From positions 620,001 to 684,000 of the forward strand of contig NC_014259.1 in NCBI RefSeq assembly GCF_000196795.1: a stretch of DNA of 64,000 nucleotides, read 5' to 3'. The notes beneath the pieces were generated by a model that saw nothing but the letters and a program-made list of their open reading frames with translations, was not told the origin of the DNA and did not search any database. The first letter of the stretch is position 1; each line of letters begins with the position of its first letter. Source of the DNA: Acinetobacter oleivorans DR1 (GTDB taxonomy: Bacteria; Pseudomonadota; Gammaproteobacteria; Pseudomonadales; Moraxellaceae). The position numbers and the translations under genes were made by a program. Shown here in pieces: positions 44,594 through 53,541 of the stretch.

Positions 44594-44636
44594 AAATTTC
44601 TAACATCATTATAATTTTATTACGAAAAAGTATAAA

Positions 44637-44668
44637 AAATGGGCTATTCAAAGAATGATAGCCCATTT
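44637..44668. promoter_or_regulatory. Second hairpin in the yjdM-yegP spacer
   Basis: AAATGGGCTAT/ATAGCCCATTT (11 bp, 10-nt loop). It may be a backup terminator or a leader stem of yegP. Confidence 0.5.
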
Positions 44669-44690
44669 ATATTGTCATAAATAACAAATA

Positions 44691-44717
44691 ACTTTCGTCC
44701 AGAATAATAACGAAAGT
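44691..44717 (+). promoter_or_regulatory. Third hairpin, in the yegP leader
   Basis: ACTTTCGT/ACGAAAGT (8 bp, 11-nt loop), 32 nt before the yegP ATG. Confidence 0.45.
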
Positions 44718-44749
44718 CATACCCACACCAACAAAAAAATGAGGTTTTT

Positions 44750-45091
44750 ATGGCAGGATGGTACGAAATTTCACTAGCGAGTGATGGACAATACCGCTTT
44801 ATTTTAAAGGCAGGAAATGGTGAACCTATTTTAAATAGCGAGCTATATAAGGCAAAAGCTTCTGCGGTAAATGGTATTGAATCAATTCAGAAAAATAGTG
44901 GTGATGACGCACGATATGAGCGTTTAACTGCAAAGAATGGGAAACCTTATTTCAATTTAAAAGCTGCAAATCATCAAATTATTGGCACAAGTCAATTCTA
45001 TGCGAGCGAAGCTTCACGTGATAAAGGAATTGAGTCTGTTAAAACCAATGGTTCATCGACAACTATTAAAGACTTAACGGTTCAGGCATAA
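44750..45091 (+). CDS. yegP: YegP family protein with two DUF1508 repeats
   Basis: 113 residues made of two copies of the ~50-residue DUF1508 unit: YEISLASDGQYRFILKAGNGEPILNSELY with KASAVNGIESIQKN, then YERLTAKNGKPYFNLKAANHQIIGTSQFY with SRDKGIESVKTN. The repeats pack as a small beta-rich protein; the function is unknown, although homologues are common and often stress-linked. GAGG precedes the ATG by 7 nt. A bidirectional terminator shared with proS follows. Confidence 0.93.
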   Translation: MAGWYEISLASDGQYRFILKAGNGEPILNSELYKAKASAVNGIESIQKNSGDDARYERLTAKNGKPYFNLKAANHQIIGTSQFYASEASRDKGIESVKTNGSSTTIKDLTVQA

Positions 45092-45101
45092 AAATTGAGT
45101 T

Positions 45102-45132
45102 AAAAAAAGCAGCTTTAAGAAGCTGCTTTTTT
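45102..45132. terminator. Bidirectional intrinsic terminator between yegP and proS
   Basis: AGCAGCTT/AAGCTGCT with a 4-nt loop, flanked by seven A and six T. Confidence 0.93.
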
Positions 45133-45145
45133 ATTTGTCTATTTA

Positions 45146-46861
45146 TTAACGCGCTAACTTAGCTAAAAGTTCTTCTTTCGTTAAATTGCTCGCTTCAGCA
45201 TCGCGACGGCCTTTATATTCAAAAGTACCAGCATCAAGACCTTTTTCACCAATCACAATACGGTGTGGAATACCCATCAATTCAAGGTCAGAGAACTTAA
45301 CGCCCGGACGTTCGTTACGATCATCAAGCAACACATCAAAACCTTGAGCTTGAAGTTCTGCATAAAGTGCTTCTGCTGCTTCAAGAGTGCGTGGAGATTT
45401 GTGCGCATTCATTGGAACAATTGCAATTTCAAAAGGTGCAATGGCTTGTGGCCACATAATTCCTTTGTCATCGTAGTTTTGTTCAATTGCAGCTGCAACA
45501 ACACGTGTTACACCAATACCGTAGCATCCCATGGTTACTGTAAATGGTTTGCCATCTTCACCTAGAACTTTACAGCCTAAAGCTTCAGAGTATTTAGTAC
45601 CAAGTTGGAAAATATGACCTACTTCAATACCACGTTTAATTTGTAGCGTGCCTTTACCGTCTGGAGATGGGTCACCTTCAACGACATTACGCAAATCAAA
45701 AACTTCTGTAATTTGCGCATCACGTTCCCAGTTTACGCCAACAGCATGTTTATCAGCTTCATTTGCACCAGCAACGAAATCTGAAAGAACAGATGCAGCG
45801 CGGTCAACAATTACAGTTAAGCCTTTTTCAACTAAACCTTGTGGACCTGTAAACCCAGCAGTTAAACCAAATGCTTGAAGTTGTGCTTCAGTTGCAAAAG
45901 TAAGAGGGGCAGCCACTAAAGGATGCTTCTCAGCTTTAATTTCATTAAGTTCGTGGTCACCACGTACAAATAGAGCAACAACAGGAACATTACCTTTTTC
46001 GTCAGCAACACCTTGAACCAATAAAGCTTTAACAGATTGCTTTGGATCAGCATTTAAGAACTGACATACATCATCAATTGTTTTTTGATTTGGTGTTTCA
46101 ACCAATTTAAATTCTTGTGTCGGTGCTGCACGTGCACCCACTAAAACAGCCTCAGCCATTTCAACGTTTGCTGCATAATCAGATTCAGTTGAAAATGCGA
46201 TGTCATCTTCACCACTAGCAGCCAATACGTGGAATTCGTGTGAAGCTGAACCACCAATAGAACCTGTGTCGGCTTGTACTGGACGGAAATCTAAACCTAA
46301 ACGAGTGAAAATACGGCTATAGGTGTCGTACATTACGTCATAAGTTTCTTGTAGTGACTCTTGAGTTGCATGGAAAGAATAAGCATCTTTCATGATGAAC
46401 TCACGTGAACGCATTACACCAAAACGTGGACGAATTTCATCACGGAATTTGGTTTGAATTTGATAGAAATTTACAGGAAGCTGCTTATAACTTTTAAGTT
46501 CGTTACGCGCCATGTCTGTAATAACTTCTTCATGCGTTGGCCCAAGTACGAATGGGTTCGTATGACGATCTTTAAAGCGTAATAATTCAGGACCATATTG
46601 TTCATATCGACCCGATTCTTCCCAAAGACTTGCGGGTTGAGTCACGGGCATGAATACTTCCATTGCGCCTGAGCGGTTCATTTCTTCACGAACAATCGCA
46701 TCTACTTTTTTAAGCACACGTGTTCCCATCGGCAGCCATGTATATAAACCAGATGCCAATTTACGAATCATCCCCGCACGTAACATGAGCTGGTGTGAAA
46801 TCACTTCAGCATCATTTGGGGTTTCTCTCAACGTTGCAAATAAAAAGCGGCTTGCGCGCAT
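45146..46861 (-). CDS. proS: Prolyl-tRNA synthetase
   Basis: 571 residues, the bacterial (ProS type 1) length. Class II motifs are clear: motif 1 region GLYTWLPMGTRVLKKVDAIVREEM, FVLGPTHEEVITDMARNELKSYKQLPVNFYQIQTKFRDEIRPRFGVMRSREF (motif 2) and GCYGIGVTRVVAAAIEQ (motif 3). The INS editing domain, which removes mischarged alanine, lies between, at about residues 225-410. The anticodon-binding domain is C-terminal (FDVLLDDRNERPGVKFSDLELMGIPHRIVIG). It lies 58 nt downstream of the RND pump gene on the same strand but likely has its own promoter. Confidence 0.97.
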   Translation of the reverse strand: MRASRFLFATLRETPNDAEVISHQLMLRAGMIRKLASGLYTWLPMGTRVLKKVDAIVREEMNRSGAMEVFMPVTQPASLWEESGRYEQYGPELLRFKDRHTNPFVLGPTHEEVITDMARNELKSYKQLPVNFYQIQTKFRDEIRPRFGVMRSREFIMKDAYSFHATQESLQETYDVMYDTYSRIFTRLGLDFRPVQADTGSIGGSASHEFHVLAASGEDDIAFSTESDYAANVEMAEAVLVGARAAPTQEFKLVETPNQKTIDDVCQFLNADPKQSVKALLVQGVADEKGNVPVVALFVRGDHELNEIKAEKHPLVAAPLTFATEAQLQAFGLTAGFTGPQGLVEKGLTVIVDRAASVLSDFVAGANEADKHAVGVNWERDAQITEVFDLRNVVEGDPSPDGKGTLQIKRGIEVGHIFQLGTKYSEALGCKVLGEDGKPFTVTMGCYGIGVTRVVAAAIEQNYDDKGIMWPQAIAPFEIAIVPMNAHKSPRTLEAAEALYAELQAQGFDVLLDDRNERPGVKFSDLELMGIPHRIVIGEKGLDAGTFEYKGRRDAEASNLTKEELLAKLAR

Positions 46862-46919
46862 GGAAAAAGTCCTAAAAGTTAAGCGTTATAAAAACGCAGA
46901 TTATACGATAATCGCTGCA

Positions 46920-49900
46920 TTATGACATGAATCGTCGAGTTTGACGCAGCATAAAGTTTTTCAAGTCATCTAGATAAGTGAAAATGACGGGTACAACCAC
47001 AAGAGTCAATAGGGTAGAGGTAATTACTCCCCCAATCACAGCGTGAGCCATTGGTGCGCTTTGCTCACCGCCTTCGCCAAGACCTAAAGCTAAAGGAACC
47101 ATCCCCATCACCATAGCACTTGTCGTCATTAAAATTGGACGTAAACGTGTTTTGCCCGCTTGTAAAATAGCATCGTAACGGCTTGTCCCCTGATCCATTG
47201 CTTTCTTAATAAAGTCAATAAGCAAAATCGCATTTTTAGTGACTAGCCCCATCAACATGATAATGCCAATAATCGAAAATAGATTTAGGGTACTTTTGAA
47301 CAAGAATAGGGCAAGAAAAACACCAATGAGTGACAATGGTAAAGAGGTCATAATTGCAGCAGGATGAATAAAGCTATTAAACTGAGAACCTAAAACAATA
47401 TAGATAAACACAATTGAGAGGGTAATGGCTGTTAATGCATATCCAGCAGATTCAGCCATGTCGGCATTGGCACCTTGAGTATCAAATGTATATCCAGCAG
47501 GTAGTTTAAATACCTTTTGCATTTTATCGATGTCTTGACCAATGTCGCCGCTAGGTCGTCCTGAGGTATTTGCCTCAATCAGTACTTCACGCTCAAGATC
47601 ACGTCGGTTAATTTGTGAAGCACCGAGTTTTTCTTCGGTTGTTGCAACTGCGCTAAGTGGAACTAATATATTTTGCCCAGTCGCATTGGTCTTATTGGAG
47701 TTGAGATATAGGTTCTGCACATCTTGCGGAAGCATACGTTTATTTTCATTTAAACGTACATTCACATCATAATTTTCGCCATCGCGATCTTCCCAAGTTG
47801 TGACATTATCACCCGCAATTAATGGGCGAATCGCATTGGCAATCTGAGAAACGGATAAACCTAAGTCACTTGCCAGTACACGATTAATGTGGACACCCAG
47901 AGTCGGCTTGGGTTCTTTCAATGAGCTTTCTAAATCAACTACACCTTTAATTTTTTCCATTTCAGCAATAAAACGATCTGAAATTTTCTGTAGCTCATTT
48001 AGGTCAGATCCTTTAATAGAGATCATGATTGGCTTTTGTCCGCCAGAGACAGAATCTTGCGCGGCTGCAACAGAAGTCACTCGAATACCCGCTACACTTT
48101 GTAAACGATCACGGAACTCATTGTTGAGTGTATTCAGATCTGAGCTACGTTCTTGTTTTGGCTTCAAGGTCACACCTAAACCTGCATGGTTCTTGCCTGA
48201 GTCTACTTCACTGTTGACCACGCCATAAGTAGAGACCACATCGGGGAACTGCCTAATAATTTTATCGACTTGATGTAATTTCGCTTGGGTATATTCCAAA
48301 GATGCATCTACAGGAGTTTCGAACTGAATACGAACTTCACCTTTATCTGGGGTCGGTACAAATTCAGTTCCAATTAGTTTAGACAGTCCTAGTGCAGCAA
48401 ATAGTGAAACAATTGCAATAATGACTGTGATAAAACGGAAACGTAAAGCCAGCTTTAAGAGCTTTTCATAAACATGAGTCAGTCGATCTAACACATTAGA
48501 AATATGGTTAAAAAAGCGTTGTAACCAATTATCTTTTTTCTTGACTGGATCTTTCCAGTGAGCAGAAAGCATCGGATCGAGCGTAAAACTAATAAACATT
48601 GAAATTAAAACGGCTGTACTCACCGTTACACCAAACTGATAAAAGAAACGTCCAATCAACCCGCCCATGAAGGCGACAGGTAAAAATACGGCCACAATGG
48701 TAAGCGTGGTTGCGAGTACGGCTAAACCGATTTCTTTCGTGCCTTCTAAGGCAGCAGTCACATGATCTTTGCCAAGTTCAGTATGTCTTACGATGTTTTC
48801 CCGAACCACAATCGCATCATCAATTAAGAGGCCAATACTGAGCGATAGGGCCAATAACGTCATCATATTAATGCTGAAACCAAAAGCCCAAATGAACGTT
48901 AAGGTTCCTAGCAAAGTAATCGGTAAGGTTAAGCCTGTAATAACGGTAGAGCGGAAAGAGCCTAAAAATAATAGAACAATTAAAACTGCTAAGGCAGCAC
49001 CTTCAATAATAGTACGGGTCACATCTTTAATTGAAGCACGAATTCCTTTGGAGCTATCGGCCACAACTTTGTAGTTTAAACCCGCAGGCATTTGTGTTTT
49101 TAATTTCTCTAAAGTTTGGTAGGTTTTATCAACAACCTGAATCACATTGGCATCAGAACTCTTTAAAATATCGACAGAGACCGCTGTTCTTCCATTATAA
49201 AATGCACTTGATTGTAATTCGGCTTGAGTATCTTCAATCGTTGCAACTTGCTTTAGAAAAATTGGTGAACTATTTTTATTGGCAATCACCAAGTCACCAA
49301 AAGCAAGTGGATGAATGACCTTTGATTGAATCTGTACAACCAGTTCAGAATTCTTTTGTTGTAAGGTTCCTGCGGGAACTTCAATATTTTCATTTTTTAG
49401 CGTATTAATGACCTGATCAATACCAATACCGTAACTTTGCAGTTGCTCAGGAAGAATTTTTATTCGTATTTGCCGTTTGGCATCCCCCAATAAATTCACA
49501 TTACCGACACCAGACACGGTTTTAAGCTGCGGCACGATACGTTTATCTACATATGAACTTAATTGAGCCAAACTCATGCTACTTGATTCAAATACAACTG
49601 ACATGATCGGGCTAGAAGAAGGGTCGTAGCGTTGTACAATCGGTGTATCAATTTCATCACGAAATTGGGCTGTGACTGGAGCAATCTTGTCACGAACATC
49701 TTGTGCTGCAAGGGCCGATGAAGTATCGAGATTAAACTCAGCCACAATCATTGAAAAGCCTTCACTTGAGCGTGAAGTGATTTGTTTAATCCCTGAAATT
49801 GTATTGATCTGATCTTCGAGTTTTTTTGTAATATCTGATTCGACAGCTTCAGGTGAAGCACCAGCATATTGCGTAGTCACTACTACGAATGGGAAATCGA

Positions 49901-50018
49901 CGTTCGGAAACTCTTCAACCGTCATCCGTTTCCAAGAAGCTAACCCGAGTACCATTAAGCTGATCATCATCATAATAGTAAAAACGGGGTATTTCACACT
50001 GATTCGAGTAAACCACAT
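46920..50018 (-). CDS. RND family efflux pump permease
   Basis: 1032 residues with the full RND plan: TM1, a large periplasmic loop, TM2-6, a repeat of this, and twelve spans in total. The proton-relay aspartates are D400 and D401 in GLLIDDAIVVRENI. GAALAVLIVLLFLGSF and SLSIGLLIDD are typical HAE-type segments, and EFPNVDFPFVVVTTQYAGASPEAVE opens the porter domain as in MdtC/MexF-like multidrug pumps. It exports drugs or other amphiphiles from the periplasm and inner membrane using protons. The adaptor gene ends 15 nt upstream; no outer membrane channel gene is adjacent, so a shared TolC-like protein would be needed. I cannot match it safely to a named Acinetobacter pump. Confidence 0.94.
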   Translation of the reverse strand: MWFTRISVKYPVFTIMMMISLMVLGLASWKRMTVEEFPNVDFPFVVVTTQYAGASPEAVESDITKKLEDQINTISGIKQITSRSSEGFSMIVAEFNLDTSSALAAQDVRDKIAPVTAQFRDEIDTPIVQRYDPSSSPIMSVVFESSSMSLAQLSSYVDKRIVPQLKTVSGVGNVNLLGDAKRQIRIKILPEQLQSYGIGIDQVINTLKNENIEVPAGTLQQKNSELVVQIQSKVIHPLAFGDLVIANKNSSPIFLKQVATIEDTQAELQSSAFYNGRTAVSVDILKSSDANVIQVVDKTYQTLEKLKTQMPAGLNYKVVADSSKGIRASIKDVTRTIIEGAALAVLIVLLFLGSFRSTVITGLTLPITLLGTLTFIWAFGFSINMMTLLALSLSIGLLIDDAIVVRENIVRHTELGKDHVTAALEGTKEIGLAVLATTLTIVAVFLPVAFMGGLIGRFFYQFGVTVSTAVLISMFISFTLDPMLSAHWKDPVKKKDNWLQRFFNHISNVLDRLTHVYEKLLKLALRFRFITVIIAIVSLFAALGLSKLIGTEFVPTPDKGEVRIQFETPVDASLEYTQAKLHQVDKIIRQFPDVVSTYGVVNSEVDSGKNHAGLGVTLKPKQERSSDLNTLNNEFRDRLQSVAGIRVTSVAAAQDSVSGGQKPIMISIKGSDLNELQKISDRFIAEMEKIKGVVDLESSLKEPKPTLGVHINRVLASDLGLSVSQIANAIRPLIAGDNVTTWEDRDGENYDVNVRLNENKRMLPQDVQNLYLNSNKTNATGQNILVPLSAVATTEEKLGASQINRRDLEREVLIEANTSGRPSGDIGQDIDKMQKVFKLPAGYTFDTQGANADMAESAGYALTAITLSIVFIYIVLGSQFNSFIHPAAIMTSLPLSLIGVFLALFLFKSTLNLFSIIGIIMLMGLVTKNAILLIDFIKKAMDQGTSRYDAILQAGKTRLRPILMTTSAMVMGMVPLALGLGEGGEQSAPMAHAVIGGVITSTLLTLVVVPVIFTYLDDLKNFMLRQTRRFMS

Positions 50019-50033
50019 ATGCTATTTGCTACC

Positions 50034-51152
50034 TTATTTATTTTTTTCGGTTGTAACCGTCACTTTTTTATTAATGTCGGAATCATCAAATTGAATACGG
50101 CTCACTAGATCTGTGCGTTGTAGGCCATCAACTAAAGCAATATTGTCGTTATAGCGCTGTTCAATCACACGAATTTTAACTTTTTGAATGGTGTGATTGC
50201 GTACCACCCATACAAAAGGATCATGTTGCATATTTTGAATGCTATCTAAAGGAATCGTTTGGCCTTGCTGAGTGTCATTACGAAGAATATTTCCATTAAT
50301 GAAAGCGCCAATGCTTAACGAATCAATTTTTTCTTTAGGAACGGCAAAAAATTCGATTTGTCGGCTGTCTTGATCTGCAACAGGTGAAATACGTGTAAGC
50401 GTCGCATTTAACTGTTTAGAGTTTCCTTGAATCTGATATTGAATGCTGCTACCGACTTTAAGAGCAGACTGCTGCTCAATTGGTAACTTGGCTTGTATTT
50501 CAAGTTGGTCTGGATTTACGATTTCAAATAATGTTTGACCAACTGATACTGTCTGACCAGGTTCGACTTGTCGCTTAGTAATGACGCCTGAAATTGGGCT
50601 GGTAATAATGCCGTCTTGATCAGCCTTACGAGCAATATCAACATTCGCTTGTTGAGCCTTTACACTTTCAAGTTGTCCTTTATAGTCAACCTGACTCTGT
50701 TCAAACTCGACACGAGCAATAAACCCTTGATTAAAAAGTCGTTGCTTTCGGTTCATTAAATTGCGTGCAAGTTCAGCTTGTGACTGAGCTGATGCGAGGT
50801 TAGCGCGCGCTTGTGCTAATCGTGCAACATTGTCTTGATTATTCAATCTCACTAAAACTTGGCCTTTTTGTACCTGTTGACCAACATTTGTAGTTACAGT
50901 AGTCGCTGTGGCGCTCACTTGAGCCTGAATTGAACTTTGCTGAACCGCACGGATGGTTCCCGTAAATGCAGTTTGAGAGTCAAGTGCTCCTTCTTTAACT
51001 GCAATCAGGTCTTGAGGAATGAGTTCAATTTTTGCTGGAGCTGATGCCGTTGTTTTAGTCGTTTCTTGCTGATTACATGCAGCTAAAATCAAACATACAC
51101 TAATAATACTCAGTTTAAAAATAGTGGAAGGGGTGAGATGCATCTTGTGCAT
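50034..51152 (-). CDS. RND efflux periplasmic adaptor subunit (lipoprotein)
   Basis: 372 residues. A lipoprotein signal ends at LILAAC with C26 as the lipidated residue. Then come the barrel-sandwich/lipoyl parts (VSATATTVTTNVGQQVQKGQVLVRL and GIITSPISGVITKRQVEPGQTVSVGQTLFEIV) around an alpha hairpin rich in Gln and Ala (about 105-170), a beta barrel and a membrane-proximal domain. It links the pump to an outer membrane channel. First gene of a two-gene operon with the permease. Confidence 0.94.
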   Translation of the reverse strand: MHKMHLTPSTIFKLSIISVCLILAACNQQETTKTTASAPAKIELIPQDLIAVKEGALDSQTAFTGTIRAVQQSSIQAQVSATATTVTTNVGQQVQKGQVLVRLNNQDNVARLAQARANLASAQSQAELARNLMNRKQRLFNQGFIARVEFEQSQVDYKGQLESVKAQQANVDIARKADQDGIITSPISGVITKRQVEPGQTVSVGQTLFEIVNPDQLEIQAKLPIEQQSALKVGSSIQYQIQGNSKQLNATLTRISPVADQDSRQIEFFAVPKEKIDSLSIGAFINGNILRNDTQQGQTIPLDSIQNMQHDPFVWVVRNHTIQKVKIRVIEQRYNDNIALVDGLQRTDLVSRIQFDDSDINKKVTVTTEKNK

Positions 51153-51211
51153 ACAGCATCATCCTATAGTTCAAATTTTATTTTGCCCCTATTCTTGATA
51201 AACCTTTACAG

Positions 51212-51847
51212 TTATTCAAGCTTTTTTAAACGTTCGATAATGTTTTCATACTCGCTATTGGTACGTTTGTAAGTCTTGGAAAGTGTTTCAAGTGTCTGTT
51301 TGACTCTGTAAATATTATTTAGATTGTTTTCAATCAAAGTCTTATGTCGTTCAGGAATGACTTCTCTCTTTCTGAAATATTCCATTTCTTGACGTTTAAA
51401 TAAAATTTTGTCTTGTTGTAACTGGTCGAGTTGTTCCTCTTGATAGTTAATTTGCTTCTTTATAGCAAGTAATGCTTGATCTCTTTTAAGCATGGCTGTC
51501 TTACTATTGCTATAAGCATTTTTTAATTTGATATCTAGTTCTCTATGCCGTGCCGATAATGCTCGTTGACTTGATTGATTTAAATCAGCCTCGGCACTAT
51601 AAGAGTGATTTCTTTTAATCACTTGCATATTTTGATCTAGAACTTCATAACCGTAACGAATGTGAGCAGGAGTGACAGATGTACTGATATTGGCCGTACC
51701 GTGTTGATCATAATAACGATACCAGACCACTTTAGAAGTATCCGCTAGAGCCAAGGTTGTTGAAAAATAGAGCGAACCGAAGGAAATAATGCCTATAGAT
51801 ACAGACAAGCAGTTCCTATAAAAGGCATATTTCATCCGATTATTCAT
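51212..51847 (-). CDS. Exported DUF4124-like coiled-coil protein
   Basis: 211 residues. A signal peptide in the first ~35 (SVSIGIISFGSLYFSTTLALA) is followed by WYRYYDQHGTANISTSVTPAHIRYGYEVLD, which resembles the small DUF4124 beta domain. The remaining ~120 residues are a charged helical coiled coil (ELDIKLKNAYSNSKTAM to ENIIERLKKLE). Starts at ATG 51847 or 51835 are possible. The function is unknown. It stands 285 bp from pilG in the opposite direction and 59 nt upstream of the efflux adaptor; co-transcription with either is uncertain. Confidence 0.75.
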   Translation of the reverse strand: MNNRMKYAFYRNCLSVSIGIISFGSLYFSTTLALADTSKVVWYRYYDQHGTANISTSVTPAHIRYGYEVLDQNMQVIKRNHSYSAEADLNQSSQRALSARHRELDIKLKNAYSNSKTAMLKRDQALLAIKKQINYQEEQLDQLQQDKILFKRQEMEYFRKREVIPERHKTLIENNLNNIYRVKQTLETLSKTYKRTNSEYENIIERLKKLE

Positions 51848-52132
51848 TGAATATCCCCAAAAAAAGAAAGCTAAATTGCTTATTTTTAAATAATTAATCT
51901 TTAATATATTAGTTATTATTTAGCTGAATAAAAATATAGTCATTATAAAAAAAATGATAATTTTAATTAAAGTGTGATGAGGTTAAAAGTTATTGTTTAT
52001 AAATGAGAAAGTAGACAAAAATGCCTCATTGAAAATAGACTGTGAGATATGTTAAAAATGCGTATAAATGCGTAAAAACAAATTTAAGTTAAATTGCATT
52101 TATATTTTATATTTATGGGGATGGAAGATTAA

Positions 52133-52516
52133 ATGGAAGATGCATTCCAAAATCTGAAAGTAATGGTAATTGATGACTCAAAAACCATTCGCCGAACAGC
52201 CGAAACTTTATTACAGCGAGAAGGCTGTGAAGTCATTACTGCGGTGGATGGATTTGAAGCTTTGTCCAAAATTGCAGAGGCAAATCCAGATATTGTTTTT
52301 GTCGATATCATGATGCCTCGTTTAGATGGTTATCAAACTTGCGCTTTGATTAAAAACTCTCAAAATTATCAGAACATTCCCGTTATCATGCTCTCTAGCA
52401 AAGATGGTTTATTTGATCAGGCAAAAGGGCGTGTGGTAGGTTCAGATGAATACTTGACGAAACCTTTTAGCAAAGACGAATTGTTAAACGCGATTCGTAA
52501 TCATGTAAGTTCATAA
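52133..52516 (+). CDS. pilG: Type IV pilus response regulator PilG
   Basis: 127 residues, a stand-alone receiver domain with the acidic pocket VIDDSKTIRR, phospho-acceptor D58 in FVDIMMPRLDG, and the switch residues MLSSKDG and K in YLTKPFSKDE. In the Pil-Chp system PilG is phosphorylated by ChpA and promotes pilus extension and cAMP signalling. It is the first gene of the operon; GGGGATGGAAG gives the ribosome site. The next gene starts 23 nt later. Confidence 0.96.
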   Translation: MEDAFQNLKVMVIDDSKTIRRTAETLLQREGCEVITAVDGFEALSKIAEANPDIVFVDIMMPRLDGYQTCALIKNSQNYQNIPVIMLSSKDGLFDQAKGRVVGSDEYLTKPFSKDELLNAIRNHVSS

Positions 52517-52539
52517 TTAAGTAATTTAAGGGCAAAGAA

Positions 52540-52902
52540 ATGGCACGTATTCTTATTGTTGATGATTCACCAACAGAAACTTATCGTTTTAGAGAAATTC
52601 TAACCAAGCACGGCTATGATGTACTTGAAGCATCTAATGGTGCAGATGGTGTAACTTTAGCAAAAGCTGAACAGCCTGACTTAGTGTTAATGGATGTTGT
52701 TATGCCTGGTGTAAATGGTTTTCAGGCAACACGTCAGATTACCCGCGATGAAGACACTAAGCATATTCCTGTTGTTATTGTGAGTACTAAAGATCAGGCA
52801 ACTGACCGAGTATGGGGCAAGCGTCAAGGTGCGATCGATTATCTGATTAAACCTATTGAAGAAAAGCAATTGATTGATGTAATTAAACAATTTCTAAATT
52901 AA
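52540..52902 (+). CDS. pilH: Type IV pilus response regulator PilH
   Basis: 120 residues, CheY-like. RILIVDDSPTETYRFREIL, D52 in LMDVVMPGVNG and the TKDQATDRVWGKRQGAIDYLIKPI end are typical of PilH. It acts with or against PilG downstream of ChpA, favouring pilus retraction and resetting. It lies 23 nt after pilG. Confidence 0.96.
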   Translation: MARILIVDDSPTETYRFREILTKHGYDVLEASNGADGVTLAKAEQPDLVLMDVVMPGVNGFQATRQITRDEDTKHIPVVIVSTKDQATDRVWGKRQGAIDYLIKPIEEKQLIDVIKQFLN

Positions 52903-52961
52903 CTCATCCATCCATAAAAACATAAATAACGGGATTATCTGCCCGTTTTATAGGATCGAGT

Positions 52962-53498
52962 ATGGCAGCGAATGGATTTATCGAGTTACTTCGTTTGTCT
53001 AAACGGGGTAATAAGAATTACGCTTCAGTTCAAAATGAAGCACAGCGATGGTCAGGAATTGCTTTTGAAATGAGAGGGCAATACTTCGTCGCACCACTTG
53101 GGGAAGTGTCAGAAGTTATCTATCCACCGAAATATACGCCAGTTCCAAATGCTCAAAGTTGGGTAAAAGGTTTAGCGAACATTCGGGGAAGGTTGCTTTC
53201 AGTTTCTGATTTGGCTCATTTTATTTCAGGGCAACGAAGTACATTTTCGTCTGCCCAAAAAGTGTTATGTATTAGCCATCACGACCAGTATGTGGGGTTG
53301 GTTGTGGATCAGGTCTTGGGGATTCAGCACTTTAATAAAAAAAGTTTTTTTTCTCAAAGCTTAGACTTAGAGGAAAACCTAAAAGATTATTGCCAAGGTT
53401 ATTTTCACCAACATAACCAGCATTGGCATGTCTTTTTATTTAGTCGTTTATTGCAAAACCCACATTACATGAATGCATCGACAAAATTTATAAACTAA
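52962..53498 (+). CDS. pilI: CheW-like adaptor PilI
   Basis: 178 residues with one CheW domain: WSGIAFEMRGQYFVAPLGEVSEVIYPPKYTPVPNAQSWVKGLANIRGRLLSVSDLAHFI, then VGLVVDQVLGIQHF. It couples the receptor PilJ to the kinase ChpA. The gene follows pilH by 59 nt and precedes pilJ by 43 nt; the same order is seen in Pseudomonas. Confidence 0.94.
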   Translation: MAANGFIELLRLSKRGNKNYASVQNEAQRWSGIAFEMRGQYFVAPLGEVSEVIYPPKYTPVPNAQSWVKGLANIRGRLLSVSDLAHFISGQRSTFSSAQKVLCISHHDQYVGLVVDQVLGIQHFNKKSFFSQSLDLEENLKDYCQGYFHQHNQHWHVFLFSRLLQNPHYMNASTKFIN

Positions 53499-53541
53499 TT
53501 TTTTACGCTGTGAAAAACAGAGTATTTTCTGGGGAGAAGCT

